In this document: piece after piece, positions 1-9,021 of the stretch
Numbering within the stretch: the first letter of the stretch is position 1
Layout of the letters: each line of letters starts with the position of its first letter
Assembly (NCBI RefSeq): GCF_003053565.1
Contig: NZ_QAXS01000008.1
Location: 40,770-104,769, forward strand
DNA: 64,000 nucleotides
Source of the DNA: Halanaerobium saccharolyticum
Lineage (GTDB): Bacteria > Bacillota > Halanaerobiia > Halanaerobiales > Halanaerobiaceae
Direction: 5' to 3'
Notes under the pieces: model-generated
What the model saw: the letters and a program-made list of their open reading frames with translations, nothing else
Database searches by the model: none
What the model was told of the DNA's origin: nothing
Program-made: the position numbers and the translations under genes

Positions 1-189
1 GCCAGGCTCAGAATATTTGGTAATAATGATGGTGTAAATATTACCGTTTCGCTTAATTCAAGTAATGAATATAATGTTCTCTGGAATGGTAAATTGATCA
101 AACATGAGGCTATTAAAGGTGGTATTCTAAATATTCAAATTCCTGGGGGAGAGTTCGAAGGTGATTTAGAGGTTTTAAAAGCTGAATAA
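1..189 (+). CDS. C-terminal fragment of an unidentified protein
   Basis: An open frame runs from the window edge to a TAA at 187-189 and gives 62 residues ending in DLEVLKAE. The 5' part lies outside the window. The visible tail alternates hydrophobic and polar residues and contains a V-L-W-N-G-K turn, like a C-terminal beta-sandwich of a carbohydrate-active enzyme; that reading is a guess. It is followed after 41 nt by a glycosidase gene on the same strand, so it is probably the end of an upstream gene in the same glycan locus. No family can be named from this fragment. Confidence 0.55.
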   Translation, partial: ARLRIFGNNDGVNITVSLNSSNEYNVLWNGKLIKHEAIKGGILNIQIPGGEFEGDLEVLKAE

Positions 190-230
190 GAATTGAAAAA
201 AATGACTTTAAAATATTGGAGGCAATTTGA

Positions 231-1211
231 ATGAAACTAAATAAACAATATAATACATTACCACTGATAAAACGAGATGGGAAAAATCCCATTTTGACAG
301 CTGAGCAGGTCCCCTATGAAGCGACTTTATTATTTAATCCTGGTGTAGCTAAGTATAAAGAAGGCTATGTAATGGTATTTCGAAATGACTACGGAAAATT
401 TGATGGAGAAATTTTTGATGGTACTAATCTTGGCCTGGCTTTTAGTGAAAATGGAATTGACTGGGAAGTTATGCCTGATCCCTGTTTTAGTCTAAAGAAT
501 GATGAAATTACCAGGGTTTATGATCCAAGAATTACTCCTATAGATGACCTGTTTTATCTTTCGTTTGCAGTGGATACATTACATGGAATTAGGGGAGGTA
601 TAGCTGTAACTGAAGATTTTAAGAATTTTGAGGTTTTAAGTATGTCTGTCCCAGATAATCGCAATATGGTACTGTTTCCCGAGAAAATAAACAATAAATA
701 TTTGCGTCTGGAAAGGCCTTTTCCTGTATACGGTAAAAAGGAAGAAGAAGCTTTTGATATCTGGATTTCAGAATCACCGGATTTAGTATACTGGGGTAAT
801 TCGAGCTTATTACTTGGTAGTGATGAAGTACCTTACTGTAATAGCAAAATCGGGCCGGCGGCTCCCCCGATTAAGACTGAAAAAGGCTGGTTAACCACAT
901 TCCATGTAGTTGATTATGACGCCAGGAGAGGGAAGAATGGCTGGGAAGATAACTGGAAAAAGCGATATACTGTCGGTTTAATGCTTTTGGATCTGGAGGA
1001 TCCTTCTAAAGTAATAAGTATTTTAGATAAACCTCTGATGGTTCCTGAAGTAGATTATGAGATAAAAAATGGTTTTAGAAACAATGTTATTTTTCCCTGT
1101 GGAATGATATTAGAAGACAATGAGGAAGTTAAAATCTATTATGGTGCTGCAGATACTGTTATAGCATTAGCAACTGCTGACCTTAATGATTTGCTAACTC
1201 TTATGATATAA
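231..1211 (+). CDS. GH130-type glycoside hydrolase/phosphorylase
   Basis: This 326-residue protein looks like family GH130, five-bladed beta-propeller enzymes that mostly phosphorolyse beta-mannosides (some members hydrolyse). Visible family landmarks are FNPG at residues 35-38, the YDPR motif at 97-100 whose Asp98 is the expected proton donor, KIGPAAPP in the middle and the YYGAADT blade near the C-terminus. The length is typical. There is no signal peptide, so it should act in the cytoplasm on imported oligosaccharides. The ATG at 231 follows TTGGAGG at good distance. It lies in a glycan locus with a DUF2264 protein, a GH42 beta-galactosidase and a sugar importer. Whether it is a phosphorylase or hydrolase, and on which sugar, cannot be decided here. 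Confidence 0.85.
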   Translation: MKLNKQYNTLPLIKRDGKNPILTAEQVPYEATLLFNPGVAKYKEGYVMVFRNDYGKFDGEIFDGTNLGLAFSENGIDWEVMPDPCFSLKNDEITRVYDPRITPIDDLFYLSFAVDTLHGIRGGIAVTEDFKNFEVLSMSVPDNRNMVLFPEKINNKYLRLERPFPVYGKKEEEAFDIWISESPDLVYWGNSSLLLGSDEVPYCNSKIGPAAPPIKTEKGWLTTFHVVDYDARRGKNGWEDNWKKRYTVGLMLLDLEDPSKVISILDKPLMVPEVDYEIKNGFRNNVIFPCGMILEDNEEVKIYYGAADTVIALATADLNDLLTLMI

Positions 1212-1277
1212 AGTTATTATTAAATTACTAACCTATCTTTTAATAAATCTGGTATTAAAAGATATTCTTAGTTTTGT

Positions 1278-1283
1278 TATAAT
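1278..1283 (+). promoter_or_regulatory. Candidate -10 box of the DUF2264 gene
   Basis: A perfect TATAAT lies 32 nt before the ATG at 1315, followed by an A/T-rich leader and AAGGGG. The -35 region is poor (TTAAAA at 17 nt spacing), so activation or weak basal use is possible. Confidence 0.4.
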
Positions 1284-1314
1284 TAGAGTAAATATTTTAA
1301 ATAAGGGGATTTTT

Positions 1315-2457
1315 ATGACAGATCGAAAGTTCTGGTTGAAAACGATGCTCAAAATTATTGATCCAGTTTTAGAAAACTTAAGCCAGCAGAAATTGAAAGT
1401 TAAGATGCCGGTTGAAGGTGAAACTGAAAGAGTTAAATTTAGCTATCTGGAAGCCTTTGGCCGCACTTTAAGCGGTATTGCTCCCTGGCTTGAACTTAAT
1501 TCTAAAAATATTGATTTAAACCAGCAGGAAAAGAAAGATTTAGAAAATTATAGTGACCTTGCAAGAAAATCAATCAAAAATGCTGTTGATCCGGAATCAA
1601 AAGATTATATGATTTTTAGTGATCAAATCAGACAGCCTCTAGTTGATACAGCTTTTCTGGCTCAGGCGATAATCAGAGCCCCTGAGGAACTCTGGCAAAA
1701 ACTTGATTCTGAAACTAAGGAAAATCTTGTGACAGCTTTAAAAAGCAGCCGCCAGATTAAACCATATTACTGTAACTGGCTTCTTTTTTCGGCGATGGTA
1801 GAAACAGCACTGGCTTTTATGGGAGAAGATTATGATTCAGTTCGAATAGATTATGCAGTAAGAAAACATCAGGAATGGTATCTCGGGGATGGGGTCTATG
1901 GTGATGGTCCGGAATTTCACTTTGATTATTATAACAGTTTTGTGATTCAGCCGATGCTGCTCGATATCATCAGGGTGATGAAGGATAAGAATGCAGAAAT
2001 TGCTGAGCTGGAAGCAGAAGTTTTAAGCAGAGCCAGGCGTTATGGGGAAATTTTAGAAAAAATGATTGCCGCTGACGGCAGTTATCCACCGCTCGGCCGC
2101 TCTATTACCTACAGATTTGGAGTCTTTCAGTTATTATCACAGCTGGCTCTAAATAAGGAACTTCCTGAATCTTTAAATCAGGCACAGGTGAGAACAGCTC
2201 TGACTGCAGTAATCAAAAAAGTGATGTCTACAGATAATGTCTTTGATCAAAATGGCTGGCTTAATATTGGTCTTTATGGTAAACAGCCTGATTTAGGTGA
2301 ACACTATATTAATACAGGCAGTCTTTATCTGGCCACTGAGGTCTTTTTAGCTCTGGGCCTTCCTGAGAATTCAGAATTCTGGTCAGCTCCAGCAGAAGCC
2401 TGGTCTGCTAAAAAAATCTGGTCTGGAGAAAACATGGCTGCAGACCATGCACTTTAG
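1315..2457 (+). CDS. DUF2264 family protein
   Basis: The 380-residue protein matches the DUF2264 family, alpha/alpha-toroid proteins found in polysaccharide-use loci. Recognisable stretches are FGRTLSGIAPWLEL near residue 50, the aromatic YGDGPEFHFDYYNSF around 193-207 and DGSYPPLGRSITYRFG around 255-270. Many relatives are over 600 residues and carry an extra C-terminal beta domain; this one is the short form. It has no signal peptide. The biochemical function of the family is not settled, with lyase/hydrolase-like roles proposed from its fold. A hairpin terminator follows, which makes it the last gene of its transcript. Confidence 0.8.
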   Translation: MTDRKFWLKTMLKIIDPVLENLSQQKLKVKMPVEGETERVKFSYLEAFGRTLSGIAPWLELNSKNIDLNQQEKKDLENYSDLARKSIKNAVDPESKDYMIFSDQIRQPLVDTAFLAQAIIRAPEELWQKLDSETKENLVTALKSSRQIKPYYCNWLLFSAMVETALAFMGEDYDSVRIDYAVRKHQEWYLGDGVYGDGPEFHFDYYNSFVIQPMLLDIIRVMKDKNAEIAELEAEVLSRARRYGEILEKMIAADGSYPPLGRSITYRFGVFQLLSQLALNKELPESLNQAQVRTALTAVIKKVMSTDNVFDQNGWLNIGLYGKQPDLGEHYINTGSLYLATEVFLALGLPENSEFWSAPAEAWSAKKIWSGENMAADHAL

Positions 2458-2483
2458 ATAAAATATTGTATATTAAATGGAAA

Positions 2484-2532
2484 AATGCTCCCTGAGTGAA
2501 GAGTGCTAAACAACTTCATTTTAGGGAGCATT
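2484..2532 (+). terminator. Hairpin terminator after the DUF2264 gene
   Basis: AATGCTCCCT (2484-2493) pairs with AGGGAGCATT (2523-2532) around a 29-nt loop that has extra pairing of its own; a short T-rich stretch follows. It separates the DUF2264 gene from the AraR-type promoter downstream. Confidence 0.6.
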
Positions 2533-2622
2533 GTTGTTATTAATATCTGGACTCTGATTTTTTTCATAATTTTTAAAATATTTTAGGAAAAAATAAAGGA
2601 ATTTATTCTATGATGACTAATA

Positions 2623-2628
2623 TATAAT
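2623..2628 (+). promoter_or_regulatory. -10 box before the first AraR-type operator
   Basis: TATAAT lies 4 nt upstream of the operator at 2633-2650, so the operator covers the transcription start. The sequence upstream of it (about 2590-2630) closely resembles 3781-3825, in front of the second operator, which suggests duplicated or co-evolved promoters. The -35 box is weak. Confidence 0.5.
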
Positions 2629-2632
2629 AGAG

Positions 2633-2650
2633 TAATTGTACGTACAATTA
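2633..2650 (+). promoter_or_regulatory. AraR-type operator 1
   Basis: A perfect 18-bp palindrome TAATTGTACGTACAATTA. The core TTGTACGTACAA equals the operator core known for Bacillus AraR. It sits just downstream of a TATAAT box and upstream of the Gfo/Idh/MocA gene at 2674, and a regulator with an AraR-like DNA-binding domain is encoded at 9022. Confidence 0.8.
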
Positions 2651-2673
2651 AATAAGAAAAGAGGAGAATTAAT

Positions 2674-3756
2674 ATGAGCCAGATTGATTTTGCTATTGTT
2701 GGTGGAGGCTGGCGGAGCAAATTTTATTTAAGAATTGCCAGAGCTTTACCGGCTCAATTTAAGGTTTGTGGAATGGTAGTCAGGGATGAAAGCAAAGGAC
2801 AGATTATTGAAAATAAGTGGGGAGTAAGCACTTACCGAAATATTGATCAGCTGTTAAAAGAAAAAAGCCCAGATTTTGTAGTGGTTGCGGTTTCCTGGTC
2901 TGCTGCCCCGAAAATAAGTATCGAATTGGCTAAAAGGAAGATAGCAATTTTATCAGAAACTCCACCGGCACCTGATTTAGAGGGATTAATTGAGTTATAT
3001 AACTTACTGCAAGAATATGAAGCCAGATATCAGGTAGCAGAACAGTATCATCTGCAGCCTCTGCATGCTGTCAGGATTGGAATTGTTGATTCAGGTCTGC
3101 TGGGAGATCAGATTAACCAGGTCCAAATTTCAGTCTGTCATGACTATCATGCTATAAGTTTAATCAGGAAATTTTTAGGGATTAAATTTGAAAATGTTAA
3201 AATTTCAGCTCAAAAATTTGAAACTCCACTGATTGCTGGCCCGGATTTTGAGGGAAATCCAGAAATTAAGCAAGAGAAAATTTCTGAGCAAACTATAGCC
3301 ACCCTTGATTTTGGCGATAAAATGGCCTTATATGATTTTAGTGATGATCAGTATTTTTCTTGGATTCGTGATTTGCGGTTATTGATCAGGGGAGAAAGAG
3401 GAGAAATTAATAATAAGAGAGTTAAATATTTAAAAGATTTTAAAACACCAGTTGAATTTGATTTAAAAAGAATGAACGCTGGCGAAGATGGTAATTTAGA
3501 AGGTTATTATTTAAAAGGGATACTGGCAGGAAAAGATTGGATTTATAAAAACCCTTTTATACCTGGAAGAATAACTGATGATGAGATAGCAATTGCCAGT
3601 TGTTTAAAAAAAATGAGTTCTTTTGTTGAAGGCGGAAAAAGATTTTATAGTTTTGCAGAGGCTGCTCAGGATCATTATCTTTCTCTATTAATTAAAGAAT
3701 CAATCGATAAAAATCGAACTGTAGAGTCCAGACAGCAGCCCTGGGCAGAACAATAA
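2674..3756 (+). CDS. Gfo/Idh/MocA family oxidoreductase
   Basis: A 360-residue NAD(P)-dependent sugar dehydrogenase-like protein. The N-terminal Rossmann motif is IVGGGWRSKF (residues 8-17). The usual E-K-P segment is replaced by ETPPAPD, and AEQYHLQP follows, where the catalytic region of the family lies. The loss of the EKP lysine is a departure from typical members and may mean altered chemistry or a binding role. The start ATG follows GAGGAG. It is the first gene behind an AraR-type operator and is followed by a second operator and a sugar ABC importer, so its substrate is probably the imported sugar or a product of it. Confidence 0.75.
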   Translation: MSQIDFAIVGGGWRSKFYLRIARALPAQFKVCGMVVRDESKGQIIENKWGVSTYRNIDQLLKEKSPDFVVVAVSWSAAPKISIELAKRKIAILSETPPAPDLEGLIELYNLLQEYEARYQVAEQYHLQPLHAVRIGIVDSGLLGDQINQVQISVCHDYHAISLIRKFLGIKFENVKISAQKFETPLIAGPDFEGNPEIKQEKISEQTIATLDFGDKMALYDFSDDQYFSWIRDLRLLIRGERGEINNKRVKYLKDFKTPVEFDLKRMNAGEDGNLEGYYLKGILAGKDWIYKNPFIPGRITDDEIAIASCLKKMSSFVEGGKRFYSFAEAAQDHYLSLLIKESIDKNRTVESRQQPWAEQ

Positions 3757-3826
3757 TATAAAAATTAAAAATATTTTTAAAAATAAAGGATTTATTTTAT
3801 CGATGGTGAATATTAATAATAGTGTT

Positions 3827-3842
3827 ATTTGTACGTACAATA
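3827..3842 (+). promoter_or_regulatory. AraR-type operator 2
   Basis: ATTTGTACGTACAATA shares the core TTGTACGTACAA with operator 1 and is close to the Bacillus AraR consensus. It lies about 95 nt before the binding-protein gene at 3938, after an AT-rich promoter region resembling that of operator 1. A further half-site, GTACAATT, follows at 3843-3850. Confidence 0.75.
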
Positions 3843-3937
3843 GTACAATTATATTTATAACAATTATTTTATATATATAAGGGGGGGTTACTAAATTTAT
3901 TTTTGCATTCCAAAAAAATTTAAGGAGGATATTAATA

Positions 3938-5197
3938 ATGAGAAAGATGACATTTATAATTGCTGTTCTTTTAGTTTTAAGTCTTAATTTTACTGTGATG
4001 GCCCAGGAAGTTGTGACTGTTGAGGCCTGGAGTATTGCTGCTGACGGTCTGGCTGAAATAATACCAGCTTTTGAAGAGGAAACTGGTATCAAAGTTGAAC
4101 TTAAAAAGACTGAAAATGCCACAATGAAACAGAACTTATTATTATCATTAAATGCAGGTACTGGAGCTGCAGATGTAGTTTTGATGGAAGATTTTTGGGC
4201 TCCAAGGTTTTTAGATACTGGAGGATTTGTTGATATTACAGATAGAGTGGAAGAGCATTATGGTAAATTTTTGGAATTTAAATGGGATCCAATCGAAATG
4301 AATGGTAAGTATTATGGAATGCCCTGGGATATCGGCCCTGTAGGCTTATTTTATCGCAGAGATCTCTTTGAAGAAGCAGGTTTGGAATCAGATCCGGAAG
4401 CAGTTGCTGAAATGCTCTCTACCTGGGAAAAATATTATGAGGTTGCAGAGAAAATCAAATCAGAAACTGGAACATATATGCTGGCTTATGGAAAATCAAA
4501 TTATGATAATCGAATGTTCCAAAATATGCTGCAGCAGCAGAATCTTGGCTACTTTGATGAGACTGGAGAGGTTCTAATTGATCACCCTCAGGTAATTGAA
4601 ACTGCTAAATATATTAACCAACTGTGGGAAGATGATCTGGCACTTGATGCAGCCGAATGGACTACCGGCTGGTATGCAGCTATTGAAACAGGCGAAATTG
4701 CTACTGTGGTATCCGGTTCCTGGCTCGGAGGATTTTTAAAAGGCTGGATTGCACCAGAACATGATGGAGTCTGGGGAGTAGTTCCTCTGCCTGCCTGGGA
4801 AGAAGGAGTAAGGACTGCAAATAATGGTGGTTCATCCTTATATATTACCAATCAGGCTGAAAATGTAGATAATGCTTTTAAATTTATCGAATATGCATTA
4901 ACTCGCAATGAACCACAGCTGGCAATGTATGAAAGTCAGGATTTATTCCCATCCTTAACTTCAACTTATGAGGCAGACTTATTTGAAAAACCGGATCCAT
5001 ATTTTGGTGGGCAAAAACAGCGACAAACTTTTGCAGAACTGGCAGAAGATATAACTCCTTTCTATTTCACTACTGATTTTGATGAAGCAGCAACTTATGT
5101 GTCAAATGCTTTTGAAGAAATAGCACTTGGAGCAGAGGTTGAAGAGGAATTTAAAGACGCTGCTGAAAAAACTAGAAGAGAAACTGGACGCGACTAA
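3938..5197 (+). CDS. Sugar ABC transporter substrate-binding protein (MalE-like)
   Basis: A 419-residue family-1 extracellular solute-binding protein. The first 22 residues form a Sec signal peptide with cleavage likely at VMA/QE; there is no lipobox cysteine, so the mature protein should be free in a periplasm, unlike monoderm homologues. The WSIAADGLAEIIPAFEEETGI start of the mature part and the central NNGGSSLYIT are typical of oligosaccharide binders. It heads the transporter operon behind an AraR-type operator. A stable hairpin separates it from the permease genes, as expected when the binding protein is made in excess. Substrate unknown; the GH42 gene downstream suggests a galactoside. 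Confidence 0.88.
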   Translation: MRKMTFIIAVLLVLSLNFTVMAQEVVTVEAWSIAADGLAEIIPAFEEETGIKVELKKTENATMKQNLLLSLNAGTGAADVVLMEDFWAPRFLDTGGFVDITDRVEEHYGKFLEFKWDPIEMNGKYYGMPWDIGPVGLFYRRDLFEEAGLESDPEAVAEMLSTWEKYYEVAEKIKSETGTYMLAYGKSNYDNRMFQNMLQQQNLGYFDETGEVLIDHPQVIETAKYINQLWEDDLALDAAEWTTGWYAAIETGEIATVVSGSWLGGFLKGWIAPEHDGVWGVVPLPAWEEGVRTANNGGSSLYITNQAENVDNAFKFIEYALTRNEPQLAMYESQDLFPSLTSTYEADLFEKPDPYFGGQKQRQTFAELAEDITPFYFTTDFDEAATYVSNAFEEIALGAEVEEEFKDAAEKTRRETGRD

Positions 5198-5212
5198 AAA
5201 GCAGTTATTATA

Positions 5213-5245
5213 GTCAGGACAGTATTCTAAGTAAACTGTCCTGAC
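5213..5245 (+). terminator. Intra-operon hairpin between binding protein and permease genes
   Basis: GTCAGGACAGT (5213-5223) and ACTGTCCTGAC (5235-5245) form an 11-bp perfect stem with an 11-nt loop, followed by an imperfect T-rich run. Because the permeases lack another promoter, it is more likely a partial terminator or a 3' stabiliser of the binding-protein mRNA than a full stop. Confidence 0.65.
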
Positions 5246-5284
5246 TTAATTTATATTATTTATTATCTTAACTGAGGAGCTAAA

Positions 5285-6151
5285 ATGATGAAAAAAAATA
5301 AAAGTGGATTAATCTTTACTTCACCATTTTATATACTTTTTTTAACTTTTATGGTTTATCCAATTCTTTTTTCTTTTTATTTAAGTTTTAATAAATGGAA
5401 TGGTGTTGGAGAAATGGAATGGGTTGGCCTGGCTAACTACATCAATTTATTTAGGGATGATCTTGTCTGGAAGTCTATGTTTAACGCCCTGTTTTTCTTT
5501 TTTACATATGTACCTGTAATGTTATTTTTAGCTTTAGTCCTGGCTGTGTTTTTAAATAGTAATATTAAAGGGAGAGGATTTTTTAGAGCAGCTGTTTATC
5601 TGCCCAACATCACCTCCTTAGTAGCGGTGGCCTTTACTTTTCAACTATTACTGGATAAAAATTATGGACTTTTAAATATGTTTTTATCCTATCTTGGAAT
5701 TTCATCAATTAACTGGCTGGGAACCCCCCTTGGAGCCAGATTAAGTATTGATATGTTAATGATCTGGAGGTGGCTTGGTTATAATACAATTATTTTGCTG
5801 GCCGGACTGCAGTCTATTCCGGAGGAAATGTATGAGGCGGCAATTATTGATGGAGCCAGTAAAGTTCAAAGTTTTTTCAGAATCACTGTTCCCTTAATGA
5901 AACCAGTTTTATTATTTACCCTTGTCCTCTCAACAATTGGAACTTTTAGAATGTTTACTGAGGTTTTTATTTTAACAGGTGGAGGGCCGGCTAATTCTAC
6001 CTTAACTCCTGTAGTCCATTTATATAATACAGGTTTTAACTGGTTCAAATTTGGCTATGCATCCAGTATCACTTATTTAATTATTCTGATTACACTTATT
6101 TTATCAATGGTGCAGATGAAACTTTTAAATGAAAAGGAGGTAAAAAGTTGA
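5285..6151 (+). CDS. Sugar ABC transporter permease (MalF-like)
   Basis: A 288-residue inner-membrane permease of the MalFG type with about six membrane helices. The cytoplasmic EAA loop that docks the ATPase is visible around residues 180-209 (EEMYEAAIIDGASKVQSFFR followed by ITVPLMKP). It lacks the large periplasmic loop of enteric MalF. The stop TGA overlaps the TTG start of the next permease. No ATP-binding subunit is encoded in this operon, so a shared MsiK/MalK-type ATPase encoded elsewhere must energise it (inference). Confidence 0.9.
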   Translation: MMKKNKSGLIFTSPFYILFLTFMVYPILFSFYLSFNKWNGVGEMEWVGLANYINLFRDDLVWKSMFNALFFFFTYVPVMLFLALVLAVFLNSNIKGRGFFRAAVYLPNITSLVAVAFTFQLLLDKNYGLLNMFLSYLGISSINWLGTPLGARLSIDMLMIWRWLGYNTIILLAGLQSIPEEMYEAAIIDGASKVQSFFRITVPLMKPVLLFTLVLSTIGTFRMFTEVFILTGGGPANSTLTPVVHLYNTGFNWFKFGYASSITYLIILITLILSMVQMKLLNEKEVKS

Positions 6152-6966
6152 AGCGGTTAAATAAATTTATCATGTATTTGATTTTAACTCTAACAGTTAT
6201 CATAACAATTTTACCTTTTATCTGGATGATAAGTGCTTCCTTTAAAGATATTAGAGAAATCTTTAGTTATCCTCCAACTATTATTCCGGATAATTTTTCT
6301 TTTAGTAATTATCTTCAGCTTTTTGCTGAGTACCCTTTTGCCAGAAATATTTTTAACAGCACTTTTATCGCAGTCACAGCCACCACCGGTTCTCTATTCT
6401 TTTGTACTCTTGGCGGTTTTGGTTTTGCCAAATTTGATTTCAAATTTAAAAATCAACTGTTTTTAGTCTTGATTGCTTCCATGCTAATTCCACCGCAGAG
6501 TATTATGATTCCTTTATTTTTGGTATTTAAAAGGATCGGCTGGGTCAATACGTTTTATCCCCTGATTGTTCCCGGTCTGGCAAATGCTTTTGGTATCTTT
6601 TTTATGAGGCAGTATATGACTTCTATTCCAGACAGTCTGATTGAAGCAGCCAGAATTGATGGAGGCTCTGATTTTTATATATTTCTTAAAATAATTGTTC
6701 CAATTGTCAAACCAGCTTTAGCAACTTTAGGTATTATCTTTTTTATGAACTCCTGGAATGCCTTTGTCTGGCCTTTAATAATCCTGCAGGATATAGAACT
6801 GCAGACTATTCCCGTGGTTTTAACAAATCTTCAGGGAGTAATTTATACACCCTATAATTTAATTATGGCGGGATCAGTGATCAGTATCATTCCATTATTT
6901 GTTGTCTTTATGTTTATGCAGCAGTATTTTATTTCGGGTATTACAGCGGGAGCGGTAAAACAATAA
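6148..6966 (+). CDS. Sugar ABC transporter permease (MalG-like)
   Basis: The 272-residue partner permease, with about six membrane helices and the EAA loop at about residues 162-191 (DSLIEAARIDGGSDFYIFLK). It starts with TTG at 6148, placed inside the stop of the preceding gene and 7 nt after AAGGAGG, so the two permeases are translationally coupled. The beta-galactosidase gene follows directly. Together with the genes at 3938 and 5285 it makes a complete import complex apart from the ATPase. Confidence 0.9.
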   Translation: MKRLNKFIMYLILTLTVIITILPFIWMISASFKDIREIFSYPPTIIPDNFSFSNYLQLFAEYPFARNIFNSTFIAVTATTGSLFFCTLGGFGFAKFDFKFKNQLFLVLIASMLIPPQSIMIPLFLVFKRIGWVNTFYPLIVPGLANAFGIFFMRQYMTSIPDSLIEAARIDGGSDFYIFLKIIVPIVKPALATLGIIFFMNSWNAFVWPLIILQDIELQTIPVVLTNLQGVIYTPYNLIMAGSVISIIPLFVVFMFMQQYFISGITAGAVKQ

Positions 6967-6993
6967 ATTAAATTTTTGAGGGAGATGAGTTTA

Positions 6994-8976
6994 GTGAAAA
7001 AAAATATTGAAGAATTTTTGTACGGAGTCTGTTATTATCCAGAGCACTGGGAAGATGAAATTATAGAAGATGACCTGAAGAGAATTAAAGAAGCCGGATT
7101 AAATGTTATTAGAATGGGCGAGTTTGCCTGGTCAAAATATGAAGTGGAAGAGGGAGTATTTAACTTTGATTTTTTAATCTCAGCTGTTGAGTTAGCTTCA
7201 AAGTATGGTCTGAAAGTAATCTTAGGAACTCCTACAGCTACGCCGCCTGCCTGGTTAACCAAAAAGTATCCTGAATCTCTGGCAGTTACTTATGACCGCA
7301 AGGTTATGCATCATGGTTCACGTCAGCATGTTAATCACACTTCTAAAAAACTTAGAGAATTATCAAAAAGAATAGTTAGAAAAATGGCTGAGGAATTTAA
7401 AGATTATGATAACGTTATTGGCTGGCAGATAGACAATGAATTAAACTGTGGGCTTGAACTAAGTTATGCTGATTCTGATGCTGAGGCCTTTAGAAAGTGG
7501 TTGAAAAATAAATATGGAAGCCTTAAAGCTTTAAATAAAGCCTGGGGAAATGTTTTTTGGAGTCTTGAGTTTACAGACTGGGAACAGGTTTCAGTTCCAA
7601 AGCCAACTCCAACTAAAGAAAACCCGAGTCTGCTTTTAGATTACAGGCGTTTTTACTCAGATATGACTATCGAATTTTCAAATCTGCAGACTGAAATTTT
7701 AAGAGAAGTAACACCTGATAAGTTTATTACCCATAACGGACTCTTTAATGTGATTGATTATGATAAATATATTAAAGAAGGCCTGGATTTCTTATCCTAT
7801 GATTCCTATCCTCATTTTGGCGAGCGAAATAAAGTTGGTGACGGGAAAAAATGGAGTAGAAATTTATCTAGAGTTAGAGGCTATGATAATAAATTTATTG
7901 TCATGGAACAGGCTTCGGGACCTGGTGGCCAGGTTGATTATTTATTACCAACCCCAGAACCAGGACAGCTGCGCCTCTGGTCCTATCAATCAATAGCTCA
8001 CGGTGCTTTTGGCATCCTACATTTCCGCTGGCGAACCTGTCCTTATGGTGCAGAAGAACTCTGGCATGGAATTTTAGACTATGACAATCAGGATAACCGC
8101 CGCTTAAAAGAGGTAAAGCAGCTTGCGGCAGAACTAAATAAATTTGGTGACATATTTTTGGAAGCAGAAACCCAGGCAGATGTTGCTATTTTAAGTGATT
8201 TCGATAATAAAATGAATGATCAAATTGAAACCTATATTAAAAGTGACGAAAATGAGATTTATCAGGGGCTGAGAGCAGAAAATATTAGTGTTGATATTAT
8301 TAGTGATATCGAACTGATTGATAATTATCAGCTGGTTTTTTGTCCCCGAATGATGATTATAGATGATTCGATGCTTGCTAAATTAAAGGCTTTTGCTAAA
8401 GCCAGCGGGACTCTTGTTTTTACTGCCCGCAGTGGTATAAAGGATAAGAACAACCATTATTACCGCCAGGAATTCCCCGGTAAAATAAGAGAGCTAGCCG
8501 GAATAAGTATCAGAGATTTTACAGTTATTCCAGAAAAGGAATATGAACAGGGCATAAAATTCGATCAGGAGCTATTAAAACCAGAACAATTTGTGGAGGT
8601 CATAGAACCTGATACTGCTCAATCGATTGCAAATTATACAAATAGATATTATAATAAACAGACAGCTATAAGTGAAAATAGTTATGGAGCCGGAAAAGTT
8701 ATCTATTATGGATCATTCTTTAATAAAGATGGTGTGAGAAAAGTAATTAAGAAGCTTAAAGATGATCTTAATCATCATAAATTCGGTGAGATTCCAGAAG
8801 AAGTAGAAGTAGTAAAACTTCTTTCCGGTGATAAAATTTACTATTTATTATTAAACTATAGTGATCAAGCTGTTAGAATTGATTTAGATTCAGAATATAT
8901 AAATTTACTTACAGAAAAAAAGGTAAAAAAAGTAATAGAAAAGTATGAAGTAGTATTAATAAAAATGGATCAATAA
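6994..8976 (+). CDS. Beta-galactosidase, GH42 family
   Basis: A cytoplasmic GH42 enzyme of 660 residues (family members are about 650-690). The TIM-barrel opens with YGVCYYPEHW; the acid/base is Glu149 in WQIDNE and the nucleophile Glu305 in VMEQASG. A trimerisation domain and a small C-terminal beta domain follow. I chose GTG at 6994, 9 nt after GGAG; the frame is open to a TTG at 6976, but that codon lies upstream of the Shine-Dalgarno site. GH42 enzymes act on galacto-oligosaccharides and plant galactans, some also on alpha-L-arabinopyranosides, which would fit the AraR-type regulator encoded next. It is co-transcribed with the importer. Confidence 0.9.
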   Translation: MKKNIEEFLYGVCYYPEHWEDEIIEDDLKRIKEAGLNVIRMGEFAWSKYEVEEGVFNFDFLISAVELASKYGLKVILGTPTATPPAWLTKKYPESLAVTYDRKVMHHGSRQHVNHTSKKLRELSKRIVRKMAEEFKDYDNVIGWQIDNELNCGLELSYADSDAEAFRKWLKNKYGSLKALNKAWGNVFWSLEFTDWEQVSVPKPTPTKENPSLLLDYRRFYSDMTIEFSNLQTEILREVTPDKFITHNGLFNVIDYDKYIKEGLDFLSYDSYPHFGERNKVGDGKKWSRNLSRVRGYDNKFIVMEQASGPGGQVDYLLPTPEPGQLRLWSYQSIAHGAFGILHFRWRTCPYGAEELWHGILDYDNQDNRRLKEVKQLAAELNKFGDIFLEAETQADVAILSDFDNKMNDQIETYIKSDENEIYQGLRAENISVDIISDIELIDNYQLVFCPRMMIIDDSMLAKLKAFAKASGTLVFTARSGIKDKNNHYYRQEFPGKIRELAGISIRDFTVIPEKEYEQGIKFDQELLKPEQFVEVIEPDTAQSIANYTNRYYNKQTAISENSYGAGKVIYYGSFFNKDGVRKVIKKLKDDLNHHKFGEIPEEVEVVKLLSGDKIYYLLLNYSDQAVRIDLDSEYINLLTEKKVKKVIEKYEVVLIKMDQ

Positions 8977-9021
8977 TTAAATTAACTGAGTCCAGTAATG
9001 ACTATTTTAGGAGAGATTAGT

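Noticed and set aside
3700..4122. Minus-strand ORF of 140 codons across the promoter region of the first binding-protein gene
   Set aside because: It overlaps the operator, the promoter and the start of a well-supported gene, has no ribosome-binding site and a low-complexity, implausible sequence.
6976..6993. TTG start for the beta-galactosidase at 6976
   Set aside because: The codon precedes the GGAG ribosome-binding site, which is at proper distance from GTG 6994.
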